Assembly (NCBI GenBank): GCA_027310725.1
Contig: DAIDAG010000080.1
Location: 62,001-126,000, forward strand
Direction of reading: 5' to 3'
Origin: Sideroxydans sp.
Lineage (GTDB): Bacteria > Pseudomonadota > Gammaproteobacteria > Burkholderiales > Gallionellaceae
Length of the DNA: 64,000 nt
Part shown: positions 8,338 to 16,911 of the stretch, piece by piece
How positions within the stretch are numbered: position 1 is the stretch's first letter
How the letters are laid out: every line of letters starts with the position of its first letter
The notes under the pieces: generated by a model
The model's database searches: none
What the model saw: the letters and a program-made list of their open reading frames with translations, nothing else
What the model was told of the DNA's origin: nothing
Made by a program: the position numbers and the translations under genes

Positions 8338-8619
8338 ATGGACACTAACCTGACGCGCCGAAAATTCCTGAAGTCAGCCGGCCTGACTTTTGTTCTGGTG
8401 CCGCTTGTTGTTTTCAATCGTCAAGCTGCCGCGAACACCAATTCCAATGTGCGCGCCCAATTGAAATACCAGAATTTCCCCAAAGACAACATGAACTGCA
8501 CGACTTGCCTGGAATTCATCCCGGGAAAGACAGACAAGGATATGGGCCGGTGCAAGGTGATTCCGGAAGACGATGAAATATCACCCGATGGCTACTGCAC
8601 GAAATGGAACACCATGTGA
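8338..8619 (+). CDS. High-potential iron-sulfur protein (HiPIP), Tat-exported
   Basis: 93 residues. A twin-arginine signal (TRRKFLKSAGLTF) precedes a small mature domain of about 63 residues with the HiPIP cysteine pattern C-x2-C-x14-C-x13-C (CTTC, GRC, GYC) and a final aromatic-rich CTKWNTM. HiPIPs carry one [4Fe-4S] cluster at high potential and shuttle electrons in the periplasm; relatives are proposed electron carriers in iron oxidation and photosynthesis. ATG 8338 follows GGAAAC; an in-frame ATG at 8284 is possible but would put extra residues before the Tat motif. Its divergent placement next to the ECF regulon suggests stress-responsive expression. Confidence 0.85.
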   Translation: MDTNLTRRKFLKSAGLTFVLVPLVVFNRQAAANTNSNVRAQLKYQNFPKDNMNCTTCLEFIPGKTDKDMGRCKVIPEDDEISPDGYCTKWNTM

Positions 8620-8829
8620 ATGGGCGTTCGCTTGGCGGCATGCTCAAGTCAATATAAAACGCAATTTCCCTCCAGAGTGACCGAACATTTGCAGCGATTA
8701 CTTTGGCAGGGGTACTTCCTGACTTTCACGGCGGCTATGGAAGGGCCGAACTTGAATTTGCCGTGACCTGATGTCCGCAATGGACTGAACAAGTTGAACC
8801 ACGCAGCTCAAATAACAAGAGGAGATATC

Positions 8830-9861
8830 ATGATCACACGACGCACGTTCCTGACCGCAACGACTGCAGTTACCGCCGGAGTTGCAATGGGAATCACCGG
8901 GCAAGCCGATGCCGGGCAAGAATCGCACATGAAGAAATTTTCCGGGCCGCACGAGATGCCGAAAGGCCTCACTTTGTTGTCGATCGCCAATGCCGACGGT
9001 ACCGAGACGCTGGGCATCAAGACCGCCAGCGCCGTTATCGATGTACGGAAGGCATCTCATCTGCTCGGCATTCCGGCGCCGATGACGATGGAGGAACTGC
9101 TGCGAGAAGGGAATGCCGCAGGCCTCACCAGGATCGCTGCCGGCAGCGGCAATGCCAAGATCAAGCCGGCCCTGCTCGACGAGGCCAATATCACCCATGG
9201 ACGACTTTTCAGCAACCCCGGAAAGATCGTTTGCGTCGGCCTCAATTACAAACGCCATGCGAAGGAGATCGGCATGCAGGAGCCACGGGTGCCCCCGCTG
9301 TTCAACAAGTTCAACAATGCACTGGCCGCCCACAATTGCACCATCGACTTGCCCCCCAGGGACATTTCCTACAAATTCGATTATGAGACGGAGATGCTGA
9401 TCGTTATCGGCAAGTCGGCTCGCAATGTTCCGGAAGCCGACGCCTTGAACTACGTCGCCGGGTATTGCACCGCAAACGATTTTTCCGCACGCGATCTGCA
9501 GTTGGAGCTGCCGAGCAGCCAATGGATGATAGGCAAGACGCTCGACAAGTTTGCACCGATAGGACCCTATTTCGTTTCGGCCGATCTGGTGGGGGACCCG
9601 AACAACCTGAAGCTGGAAACGCGCGTCAACGGCGAGGTGCGCCAATCGTGGAACACCAATGACTTCATCTTCAATACCCAACAGATGATCGCCTACATTT
9701 CCAAACATTGGACGCTGGAACCGGGTGACATCATCTTTACCGGCACACCGCATGGCGTGATCCTGGGTTATCCAAAGGACAAGCAGGTCTGGCTCAAGGC
9801 CGGCGACGAGATCGTCAGCTCGATCGAGAAGCTGGGTGAACTGAAGTTCAAGCTTGCATAA
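8830..9861 (+). CDS. Fumarylacetoacetate hydrolase (FAH) family protein with Tat signal
   Basis: 343 residues. The C-terminal two thirds is a clear FAH-fold domain: KIVCVGLNYKRHAKEIG, the metal-binding acidic pair in FDYETEM, NDFSARDLQ, and GDIIFTGTPHGV. These enzymes cleave or isomerise beta-diketo acids with a divalent metal. The unusual part is the N-terminus: TRRTFLTATTAVTAGVAMG is a twin-arginine signal, so this enzyme should act in the periplasm, whereas most FAH proteins are cytoplasmic. ATG 8830 is preceded by GAGGAGA. A hairpin follows the stop. It may be co-transcribed with the HiPIP gene (210-base gap), which shares the Tat route. Confidence 0.85.
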   Translation: MITRRTFLTATTAVTAGVAMGITGQADAGQESHMKKFSGPHEMPKGLTLLSIANADGTETLGIKTASAVIDVRKASHLLGIPAPMTMEELLREGNAAGLTRIAAGSGNAKIKPALLDEANITHGRLFSNPGKIVCVGLNYKRHAKEIGMQEPRVPPLFNKFNNALAAHNCTIDLPPRDISYKFDYETEMLIVIGKSARNVPEADALNYVAGYCTANDFSARDLQLELPSSQWMIGKTLDKFAPIGPYFVSADLVGDPNNLKLETRVNGEVRQSWNTNDFIFNTQQMIAYISKHWTLEPGDIIFTGTPHGVILGYPKDKQVWLKAGDEIVSSIEKLGELKFKLA

Positions 9862-9869
9862 AGCCGGCG

Positions 9870-9890
9870 GGGACTGGCAGCGCCAGTCCC
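9870..9890 (+). terminator. Hairpin after the FAH gene
   Basis: A perfect 9-base stem, GGGACTGGC / GCCAGTCCC, with an AGC loop starts 9 bases after the FAH stop. It lacks a T-run, so it is a probable 3' end structure and only a possible intrinsic terminator. Confidence 0.5.
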
Positions 9891-10288
9891 TCATGACGGT
9901 CTGACAGAGAGAGCAGGGTCCTATTCAGGGCTGCTGCCAGCCACAGTGGTTCAAGCCTCTTCTTCAAAGTGGTTAAACGGATCCGGCGAACCGCATGGAC
10001 GAGGCGGGTTAAATATCTGGCCGTTTCCTTTTGCCCTTCTTCGGTATCGGGGACTAAACCTCTCTAAAATTGCGGTTGAATAAATCGCTGCAATACAAAT
10101 CAGGTTACGCGGGTTTGGCAATCATTTTCCAGTGGGGTCTCAAGCTTCCGAAATAAATGCCGAAATGATTTCACAATCCAGGATTGTGGTGTGGCGTGCA
10201 GCGGCGGATAAAGCTGCCGGACCGAATATATCAATAAATAATATGACCGCAGCCGGGCCTTTGCCCGGTCGGTAGAAAGTTATCAGTC
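9891..10288. other. Gene-free stretch before the chemoreceptor
   Basis: No convincing reading frame. The only clear element is a hairpin at 10253-10268 (CCGGGC / GCCCGG, CTTT loop) directly before the probable ribosome binding region of the chemoreceptor gene. No sigma-28 consensus promoter was found. Confidence 0.4.
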
Positions 10289-12334
10289 ATGCAATTCCTG
10301 TTTTCCCCGGCCACGTACCTGATGAGCCGATTGCGCTTTCCATCGAAGTTCGCACTGACCGGCGCTATTTTCTCGGTTGTCCTTGGCTATTTTGCCTGGC
10401 ATTCACTTGCCGCCCTCAATGCGCGGGTGCAGCAAATCAAGGCCGAACAAGCCGGGAGTGCTTTCATCGGCGACCTGGTGAGCTGGAACAAGGCATTGAT
10501 AGATTACCGCCGTGTTGCCATTACTGCGATGCCCGGGGATGAAAGCTTGAAAGATCGCCTCAAGCAGCAGGCAATGGTGACCGAGGAATTCATGCGCAAA
10601 CTGGAGGCAGATGCCCTGCAGTACGCACCATTGTTCGATTCGACGAAAGGAGTTGCCGGGATGCGCGATGGCTGGAACGAACTGCAGTCTAAAGTGACAG
10701 CTCTTCCTGTGGACAAAGATTTCGCGCAAAAATCATTTTCCGCCCACGGCAAGGAATTCGATCGCCTTTATGCGTTTATGCATGATCTCGGCGACAGCGC
10801 AGGGTTGTCATTCGAGCCTGATATCGATCTTTTCTATCTCGGTTTCCCGCTCGCCAACAACACCCCCAAAGTGGCCGGGGTCACGGTACGCATATATGCC
10901 TATCAGACTTTGAACATAGCTCGCGGTACCCTGACACCGCAGGACAAGGTGTTCTACGAAGTGACTGAAGCCCGCCTCAAAGATGTGATGGGCGGAGTGG
11001 AAGCCATGCTGGCTTCATCGATGAAGTCCGATCCGGTCATCAAGGAGCGACTCGACAAGGCACTGGAAAATGTAAAGAGCACCAGCGGACCGCTGCTTGC
11101 ATACATGAGGCAAAACTTCATTGGAGCCGATACGATCGCCGTAAATCAACAGCAAATAACCGAAGCTTCGAAAATGGCGATCGAGTCCGCATGGACCCTG
11201 GTCGACGAGAACCGCAAGATATTTGAAGACAGACTGGCCGAGCGCGGCAATAAGGTACGCATGCAGTTCTGGGGAATGGCCGCTCTTGTCCTGGCTGGCG
11301 TACTTGCCAGCATTTATCTCTTCATAGGGATGTACCTGTCCATTGCGAATGCGGTGACCCGGCTTAACGACGGGACTTCACGTTTGGCGGCGGGAGACTT
11401 CACTGCTCGAGTAAGGCTCGACACGCGCGACGAATTGTCTTTGGTCGCGCAACACTTTAACGAGATGGCCGCTTCCCTGTCGAGCCTGATAACCGGAGTC
11501 AAATCTTCGGCGCGGCAGGTGCTGATTGCGTCAGGCGAATTGTCCGGTTCCGCAGAACAGATATCGAAGGGCTCCCGGGAACAGGTGTCGGCGGCGCAGT
11601 CTACGGCCGCTGCCGTTGAAGAAGTTTCAGTCAGTGTCAGCCACGTTTCCGAGAATGTGTCCGAGGCCGTGGCGATTTCCGAAGCGGCGGCAGAGTCGGC
11701 CAATCAGGGGCAGGAGCGAATCCTGGAAGCGGTAGAAGGGATTCGTTCGGTCTCCGGCGCGGTGGAAAAAGTCGTGCTGGATGTAACCAGTCTCGGTGAT
11801 CGTGCCAATGAGATCGGTCTCATCGTCAGCACGATCAAGGATATCGCCGATCAGACCAACCTCCTTGCACTCAACGCCGCCATCGAAGCCGCGCGCGCAG
11901 GGGAACAGGGGCGGGGATTTGCCGTTGTCGCCGATGAAGTACGCAAGCTTGCCGAAAATACGCGCCATGCTACTGAAAATATCGCCAGCATGATCGGCAA
12001 GGTTCAGGATGGCGTGCAGGTATCCATCAAACAGACTGTTGAAAGTCGCGAGCGCATGCTTGATGCCGTGAGAATTACCGAATCTGCCGCCGGGGTGCTG
12101 GATCAGATAAAGAGCGGAACGCGAGCTACTCTGGAACGAATTCGCGAAATCTCCAGCGCCTCAAACGAGCAAGCGGCAGCCAGTCAGGATATTGCCCGGC
12201 ACATCGAGAATATCGCGCAGATGGCGGAAAAGAACGAAACGTCGATAGGTGGAGTGACGGCGTCTGCACAACAATTGAAATCGCTGTCTGAGACTCTCAA
12301 CAAAAGCGTGGCATCCTTCAAGCTCGATACCTGA
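10289..12334 (+). CDS. Methyl-accepting chemotaxis protein
   Basis: 681 residues. A first membrane helix (about 15-36, [19 protein letters not shown]) is followed by a roughly 295-residue periplasmic sensor domain, a second helix (about 332-355, [20 protein letters not shown]), a HAMP linker, and the signalling domain. The highly conserved hairpin tip reads [39 protein letters not shown] (given here only as landmark D-I-A-D-Q-T to K-L-A-E, about residues 520-560). It should send ligand information to CheA/CheW and the flagellar motor whose genes lie from 18.8 kb. The ligand is unknown. No CheA/CheW gene is present in the window. Confidence 0.93.
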   Translation: MQFLFSPATYLMSRLRFPSKFALTGAIFSVVLGYFAWHSLAALNARVQQIKAEQAGSAFIGDLVSWNKALIDYRRVAITAMPGDESLKDRLKQQAMVTEEFMRKLEADALQYAPLFDSTKGVAGMRDGWNELQSKVTALPVDKDFAQKSFSAHGKEFDRLYAFMHDLGDSAGLSFEPDIDLFYLGFPLANNTPKVAGVTVRIYAYQTLNIARGTLTPQDKVFYEVTEARLKDVMGGVEAMLASSMKSDPVIKERLDKALENVKSTSGPLLAYMRQNFIGADTIAVNQQQITEASKMAIESAWTLVDENRKIFEDRLAERGNKVRMQFWGMAALVLAGVLASIYLFIGMYLSIANAVTRLNDGTSRLAAGDFTARVRLDTRDELSLVAQHFNEMAASLSSLITGVKSSARQVLIASGELSGSAEQISKGSREQVSAAQSTAAAVEEVSVSVSHVSENVSEAVAISEAAAESANQGQERILEAVEGIRSVSGAVEKVVLDVTSLGDRANEIGLIVSTIKDIADQTNLLALNAAIEAARAGEQGRGFAVVADEVRKLAENTRHATENIASMIGKVQDGVQVSIKQTVESRERMLDAVRITESAAGVLDQIKSGTRATLERIREISSASNEQAAASQDIARHIENIAQMAEKNETSIGGVTASAQQLKSLSETLNKSVASFKLDT

Positions 12335-12353
12335 GCCGCTTCGCATTTCAATT

Positions 12354-12394
12354 GATACGACCGGCCGGTTTGTTCAAACGGGTACGGCCGTATC
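12354..12394. terminator. Inverted repeat between convergent genes
   Basis: GATACG and CGTATC form the outer arms, with inner complementary parts including TTTG/CAAA. It lies between the ends of the chemoreceptor and hemerythrin genes, where a bidirectional terminator would be expected. No T-run is present. Confidence 0.35.
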
Positions 12395-12495
12395 GGGATA
12401 AACGGCAAGGATGGCGCGTTGATCAACCGCAAAAAGGATGGACAACCCTTACTCGTTCTTTGAAGCAGGAGTAGATGAAGCGGTAATTGAATGGC

Positions 12496-12924
12496 TCAGC
12501 CGATGTGTACCAATGGTTCGCGGACCGACCTGACAACCTGTGCCCCGGAAAAGATGTGTTTCGCATAACCTCTGTCGCTTCCGAGTATGTGCATCGTCAG
12601 CCAGCTTCGCAGAAACTGGACCATCTCGACTTCGGCGGATTTTTTCAGAGAATGTCTTTCTATGCTGGCCATTCTGGAAAAGAATTGCTGATGTTCATTT
12701 TGATGCGCTTCCGTCTCCGGATAGCCGAACATATGCATGATCGCTTCCTCGAAAGTGAAATGCATTCTTGCCAGCTGGTTCAAATCGAGTATGGCGTAGT
12801 GCGTATTGGACCAGCCTTGATCCAGTCTTATTGATTCTTCTATGGCGGTAAAACTGCGCAGCAGAAGTTTGTGCTGGTCGTCTATCTCGAGTATCCCGAC
12901 CGAATACTCATCTTTCCATTCCAT
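12496..12924 (-). CDS. Bacteriohemerythrin
   Basis: 142 residues, the normal size for a single-domain bacteriohemerythrin. The diiron ligands are all seen in order: H in DDQHK (near 18), H and E in ARMHFTFEEA (near 54 and 58), the H-x3-H pair in EAHQNEH, and H-x4-D in HILGSDRGY. The family binds oxygen at a non-heme diiron site and serves in oxygen sensing, storage or delivery in microaerophiles. The gene faces the chemoreceptor gene tail to tail, which may hint at a shared role in aerotaxis, though this is only context. ATG at 12924. Confidence 0.92.
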   Translation of the reverse strand: MEWKDEYSVGILEIDDQHKLLLRSFTAIEESIRLDQGWSNTHYAILDLNQLARMHFTFEEAIMHMFGYPETEAHQNEHQQFFSRMASIERHSLKKSAEVEMVQFLRSWLTMHILGSDRGYAKHIFSGAQVVRSVREPLVHIG

Positions 12925-13253
12925 GATGTATGAACTCCATTTCCCGGAAATACAATTGGTCTGGGTTTCTAAACAGGTTGAGTCTCAGGCAAGCATTCAG
13001 CCTGTTCCAGGGAAAGCGTGCGATCGGTAAGATCGCTATTCATTTTCCGGCGAAACCAGATCGATGGCCGATTTTACTGGTGAGGCAGAAAAAGAACTGC
13101 AGATGAAAATAATTTAATAAAGCGGAAATGTACAGGCAACGAATCGAGCGTGGGCGGACCTGTACGATTGCGGAGCGTTTTGTGATTTGGCGTGCAACAC
13201 TGTTTCTGCAATCAGGCTGTGAAGAAAATTTGGCGATATTGACCGGACCGCGG
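12925..13253. other. Gene-free stretch upstream of the hemerythrin gene
   Basis: About 330 bases between the hemerythrin start and the ubiT stop. It must hold the hemerythrin promoter, but no box is convincing. A 6-base hairpin (GCGATC, GGTAA loop, GATCGC) lies at 13020-13036. At the ubiT end there is a second hairpin, listed separately. No small gene is supported. Confidence 0.4.
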
Positions 13254-13256
13254 TCA
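13240..13256 (-). terminator. Hairpin at the end of ubiT
   Basis: On the minus strand TGACC-GCGGTCC-GGTCA forms a small hairpin whose first TGA is the ubiT stop codon. It may end the ubiUVT transcript; there is no strong T-run. Confidence 0.35.
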
Positions 13257-13706
13257 GTTGCTGAAAACAGGCAGCTTCGGTAACTGTGGCCATTCGACCG
13301 CATCGAGCATGTTCTTGACGATCAGGCCGAGTTCGGTATCGCCCTCGATCGACAGTTCACGATTGAAGAAGAGCGTATCGGGATCTTCCTGGCGGGCCAG
13401 CATCTGCATGAAAGCGGAGAGGTTGGCGCGGAACGAAAGATCAGGCGCTTGCGGCACGGAGAATAAAGGACGGAAAAGGCCCGCCCGATAGGTAAAGCAG
13501 GCGCGTCCACCTGTATCCAGGACTTCGACAAAGAAGCTGCGGCCTTCCAGCAACTCCAGGCTATCCATAGGCAGCAGTTTCATCCTTGCTGCGGCATTCA
13601 GCCCGGCCGTCAGCGACATTGCATGCGGCCATTGCGGCAGATGAACGCCGATGCGCGCCACCAGCGCAGGCAACTTGAATTTTGGAATGCTGAAGTGCGG
13701 ACTCAT
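13254..13706 (-). CDS. ubiT: UbiT, SCP2-domain accessory factor of ubiquinone biosynthesis
   Basis: 150 residues with the SCP2 lipid-binding domain pattern. ELLEGRSFFVEVLDTGG and FRANLSAFMQMLARQEDPDTLFFNRELSIEGDTELG match the part of E. coli UbiT (YhbT) that binds lipid intermediates; the segment DTLFFNR-LSIEGDTELGL is especially typical. In E. coli UbiT, UbiU and UbiV are required for ubiquinone synthesis without oxygen. The gene starts 2 bases after the ubiV stop, so the three genes form a tight ubiU-ubiV-ubiT operon. The assignment is strengthened by this order. ATG at 13706. Confidence 0.9.
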   Translation of the reverse strand: MSPHFSIPKFKLPALVARIGVHLPQWPHAMSLTAGLNAAARMKLLPMDSLELLEGRSFFVEVLDTGGRACFTYRAGLFRPLFSVPQAPDLSFRANLSAFMQMLARQEDPDTLFFNRELSIEGDTELGLIVKNMLDAVEWPQLPKLPVFSN

Positions 13707-13708
13707 CC

Positions 13709-14614
13709 TTATGCTCCTTGAAGTTCGTCGATTTCACTCTGGTACCTGCTCACGATGCCGGCATCGCCAAACCAGTAACCGTCAACCAGGCCGTTGGTGT
13801 TCCACTCGCGCGTATCCGGATTGACCGTCTTTCCATGCCGTGCCGCGTCGAAGGCCGCGACGATGGCCGGGGTATATTGCGGCTGCGGGCTGATGCGAAC
13901 GATATCGATCCCCGTCTTCAGCATGTCCGGCATCTGGCCGAGTAAGTTGTAACTCTGCGCCGACATGGTCTGGATACCGTTGATGGCCAGGAACGGCTGG
14001 CCTTCGCGCGTTTTCAGCGTTATCCCTTCCGGGTGCTCCATGCATTTGAATTGGCAGTCGTCCTTGTTCAGGTCGTAATGGCGGGCAGTGAAACAGCGGG
14101 CCGAAAATGCCAGCGCCAGTTTGCCGAAGGCGAAGACCTCGGTCTCGATCCCGGCTGGGCGACTGGCGTGCAGCATTTCGATCAGCTTGCGGTCTGCCTC
14201 CAGCGGCGGTACCCAGCGCTGCATGCCGTAGCGCGCATAGGTTGCCAGCGTACTCTCGTTGTAGATGTTCAGGTGCGGGCCCGCGACGAAGGGGCGCCCG
14301 GCGGCAATGTTCACCGCGCCCAGATCGTTGGCCTCGACCTTGCAGTTGGCTTCGTCCATCAGCCGGCGCAATGCCTTCAGGTCACTTTCCGATTCGAGCA
14401 GGGCCTGTGCCGAGACGACGACCTCCTTGCCTGCGTCGGAGAGTTCGCGTGCCAGTGCGATCCAGTCGGCAACGCGCAATTGCTGGCGGCGCGAGCAGAC
14501 CACCTCCCCGATGTAGATGATGTCTATGGCCGGGTTCTGCGCCATCTCGGCGTAGAAATCGAGTACGGCCTGTTTCGGCCAGAAGTAGAGCAGGGGACCC
14601 AGGGCAAGTCTCAT
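13709..14614 (-). CDS. ubiV: UbiV, U32-family oxygen-independent hydroxylase subunit
   Basis: 301 residues of the U32 peptidase-like family. The four cysteines that hold the [4Fe-4S] cluster in E. coli UbiV are present with the same spacing: C40 in GEVVC, C174 in ARCFT, C187 and C191 in DDCQFKC. UbiU and UbiV form a heterodimer that hydroxylates the ubiquinone ring without oxygen, using prephenate as the oxygen donor in E. coli. It lies between ubiU (4-base gap) and ubiT (2-base gap). ATG at 14614. Confidence 0.93.
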   Translation of the reverse strand: MRLALGPLLYFWPKQAVLDFYAEMAQNPAIDIIYIGEVVCSRRQQLRVADWIALARELSDAGKEVVVSAQALLESESDLKALRRLMDEANCKVEANDLGAVNIAAGRPFVAGPHLNIYNESTLATYARYGMQRWVPPLEADRKLIEMLHASRPAGIETEVFAFGKLALAFSARCFTARHYDLNKDDCQFKCMEHPEGITLKTREGQPFLAINGIQTMSAQSYNLLGQMPDMLKTGIDIVRISPQPQYTPAIVAAFDAARHGKTVNPDTREWNTNGLVDGYWFGDAGIVSRYQSEIDELQGA

Positions 14615-14618
14615 CGAA

Positions 14619-15632
14619 TTACCTCCAAGGGCGGCTGTATGCGCCGAGGGTGGCCTGGCTGCCTTCGGAGACTTTGGCCAGTTCGGCCTGCCAGGCTTGC
14701 TTTACCTGGTAGCGTTCGCCTTCGCTGGCAAGCGTATCAAGCGCTGCGCGCATGTTTTTGGTGACTTGCGCGACATAGGTTGGACTGCGCTGGCGCCCTT
14801 CGACTTTGATCGCCGTGACGCCGATCCGGGCGATCTCCGGCAAGATCTCCAGCACGTTGAGGCTGGTCGGTTCTTCCAACGCGTAGTAGGTCGCGCCGTT
14901 CACCTCGAAGCGTCCTTTGCACAGCGTGGGGTAGCCTGCCGGTTCGTCGTCGCCGAAACGGTCGATCAGAATGCCGTTCAATCGCGTCGACATCATGCCC
15001 GGCGATTTTTCCCATTTGACATATTTGGCCGGTGAACATGCGCCGACCGTGTTCGGCGATTCGCCGGTGGCGTAGGAAGAGAGCCAGCAGCGTCCTTCGT
15101 TCATCACGCACAGGCTGCCGAAACCGAAGACCTCGATCTCGACCGTGGTGTTCCTGATCACGTTCCCGACCTGGGCCAGCGTCAGCACACGCGGCAGCAC
15201 TGCGCGACGCACACCGAATTCACGCTGCGCAAAATTCACAGCTTCGTAACTGGTTGCCGAACCCTGTACCGAGAGATGAAGACGCAGACCGGGATGGCGT
15301 TTGGCGGCGTAGTCGAGCAGTCCGACGTCGGCAAGAATCACCGCATTGACGCCGAGTTCGGCGGCACCGTCGACGGCGCGCTGCCAATCGGCGTCGCGCC
15401 CCGGCTGGGCGAAGGTATTGATGGCCAGAAGCACCTCGCGGCCGCGCGACTGCGCATAGCGGATGCCCTCGCGCATGGCCTTGTCGTCGAAATTGAGGCC
15501 TGCGAAGTTGCGCGCGTTGGTGTCGTTCTTGTAACCGAAGTAGACGGCATCGGCACCGTGATCGACCGCCGCTTTCAGGGCAGGCAAACTGCCGGCGGGG
15601 CAAATGAGCTGAGGGATCTTGTCGCGCAACAT
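14619..15632 (-). CDS. ubiU: UbiU, U32-family oxygen-independent hydroxylase subunit
   Basis: 337 residues. The cluster cysteines C175, C182, C199 and C238 (SLC, EGRC, GAC, TLC) keep exactly the spacing of E. coli UbiU. The N-terminal [22 protein letters not shown] is the family start motif. It is the first gene of the ubiUVT operon. ATG 15632 is preceded by AAGAGAG; an upstream TTG is less likely. A near-consensus FNR box and a -10 box lie 27 to 67 bases upstream, in keeping with use of this pathway when oxygen is low. Confidence 0.94.
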   Translation of the reverse strand: MLRDKIPQLICPAGSLPALKAAVDHGADAVYFGYKNDTNARNFAGLNFDDKAMREGIRYAQSRGREVLLAINTFAQPGRDADWQRAVDGAAELGVNAVILADVGLLDYAAKRHPGLRLHLSVQGSATSYEAVNFAQREFGVRRAVLPRVLTLAQVGNVIRNTTVEIEVFGFGSLCVMNEGRCWLSSYATGESPNTVGACSPAKYVKWEKSPGMMSTRLNGILIDRFGDDEPAGYPTLCKGRFEVNGATYYALEEPTSLNVLEILPEIARIGVTAIKVEGRQRSPTYVAQVTKNMRAALDTLASEGERYQVKQAWQAELAKVSEGSQATLGAYSRPWR

Positions 15633-15658
15633 GTGGACTCTCTTGTGCAAGGGGATTC

Positions 15659-15664
15659 AGTATA
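15659..15664 (-). promoter_or_regulatory. -10 box of ubiU
   Basis: Minus-strand TATACT, 21 bases downstream of the FNR box. This spacing is that of class II FNR-activated promoters, where the box overlaps the -35 position. Predicted transcription start is near 15652. Confidence 0.5.
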
Positions 15665-15685
15665 GCCATGACCCAACCCGGCCTA

Positions 15686-15699
15686 TTGATCATTGTCAA
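15686..15699 (-). promoter_or_regulatory. FNR/Anr-type box upstream of ubiUVT
   Basis: On the minus strand TTGAC-AATG-ATCAA, matching the FNR consensus TTGAT-N4-ATCAA at 9 of 10 positions. It is centred near -41 of the predicted ubiU start site. E. coli ubiUV is known to be activated by FNR, so function and site agree. Confidence 0.7.
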
Positions 15700-15813
15700 T
15701 TTTCCGGGAGTCTAAAGACGACTGGTGGCAAAGGTTATAGCTTGCCTGATCGAAAATAATATCGCCCTTGCTCCGGCGTGACAGGAGACATGCGGTGCCA
15801 TCAATTCCTTTGG

Positions 15814-16710
15814 TCAGTAGAAATGCACCGCATAAACATGATAGAGCGCGCTGAAAACCATTAAATAGACCAGGGGGACGTGGAAAATATGCCACCACGA
15901 GAACAATCGTTCGTAGGTACTGAATTGCGATGCATCCCTTACCGCGTTGAGATAGGAAACGATCATTTTCTGATAGTCCGGAACCCGTTGTTCCATGTTG
16001 GCGCGTTGCTCCGGACTGAAATTGTTTCCCACTGCCTCGTCGTGCATGACGAGGCTGATTTCCCGGGGCAGGGACCGGGACAGCTTCATCGTCTGAAAAC
16101 CCACGGTAAAAAAATTCATGAACCCTGAGCCCGATTGTCGGGCACAGGCGTCGACGCGCGTATGAAAATCCTCAAGTGCTTTCCCGATGCCCGGAGCGGC
16201 GTTTAACACAGCTTTCAAATCTTCCGAATTTTCCAGGTCCGAACGCAATTCGCTGAGTGTGGACATGCGGCCATACAAGCCGTGGTGGATTTTTGTGTAA
16301 AAGAACCGCCCGAAAATGCCGCTACCGGCGACAAGCAGCATGCTGAACATGGCTACCGCTGCATTCGGTGAGCCGATAGGGTGAATGTAGGGAATGTAAA
16401 CATGGTAAGTGGAATGGAAAATGATCGTGAGCGGCCCCAGGATCCCCAGCAACATGTGCCACCTGAACCATTTCGGCAGCGCCCCCAATTTGCCGGCGAA
16501 CCTGAGCCGTTTGCGCAGCGGGTAAAGCAAGAGTACCAGCATCATCAGGCCGCCGGCCAAGCCCAGGTTGTAACCCAGATCGAACAGCTTTGCACCGGGT
16601 TTGAAGAGCGTCTGGGGGTAAAGCACAAAATAACCCCCGACAATGACTATCCCCACAATACTGATGAACGCTAACCAGCGTGTCTGCTCCGATTGTGTAT
16701 TGGTCTTCAT
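15814..16710 (-). CDS. b-type cytochrome-like membrane protein
   Basis: 298 residues, family not named with certainty. Five hydrophobic helices are visible: about 12-30, 46-64, 84-104, 117-136 and 273-296. Histidines suited to heme binding lie in helix 3 (H85, H99, H103) and in the last helix (H274, H277, H291, H296), a pattern of transmembrane b-type cytochromes or ferric-reductase-like proteins. A soluble, partly charged segment of about 130 residues separates helices 4 and 5. I chose ATG 16710, which has GGGGAAA upstream; the open frame extends further but without a credible start. It may take part in quinone or iron redox chemistry, which is an inference. Confidence 0.55.
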   Translation of the reverse strand: MKTNTQSEQTRWLAFISIVGIVIVGGYFVLYPQTLFKPGAKLFDLGYNLGLAGGLMMLVLLLYPLRKRLRFAGKLGALPKWFRWHMLLGILGPLTIIFHSTYHVYIPYIHPIGSPNAAVAMFSMLLVAGSGIFGRFFYTKIHHGLYGRMSTLSELRSDLENSEDLKAVLNAAPGIGKALEDFHTRVDACARQSGSGFMNFFTVGFQTMKLSRSLPREISLVMHDEAVGNNFSPEQRANMEQRVPDYQKMIVSYLNAVRDASQFSTYERLFSWWHIFHVPLVYLMVFSALYHVYAVHFY

Positions 16711-16911
16711 CAATTTCCCCGGAAACTCAAGGAAGGTCTGAGAAATACCTGAAAGCCTTTCAGTGTTGATGCGCGAGGAAATCAACGACACCCATGCCGT
16801 TCCAGCTTTCAAATATGGCAATCGTATCGAATGTCCATATTGCAAATGAAGTCCCGATGGTCAAACGCGGCACATTCGCAAGCGTTCGGTCTCGATGCCG
16901 CAACCTGAAAA

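Noticed and set aside
10081-10288. Sigma-28 promoter for the chemoreceptor gene
   Set aside because: TAAAG and CCGAATA occur near 10209-10227 but only about 5 bases apart, far from the 11-base spacing needed after TAAAGTTT.
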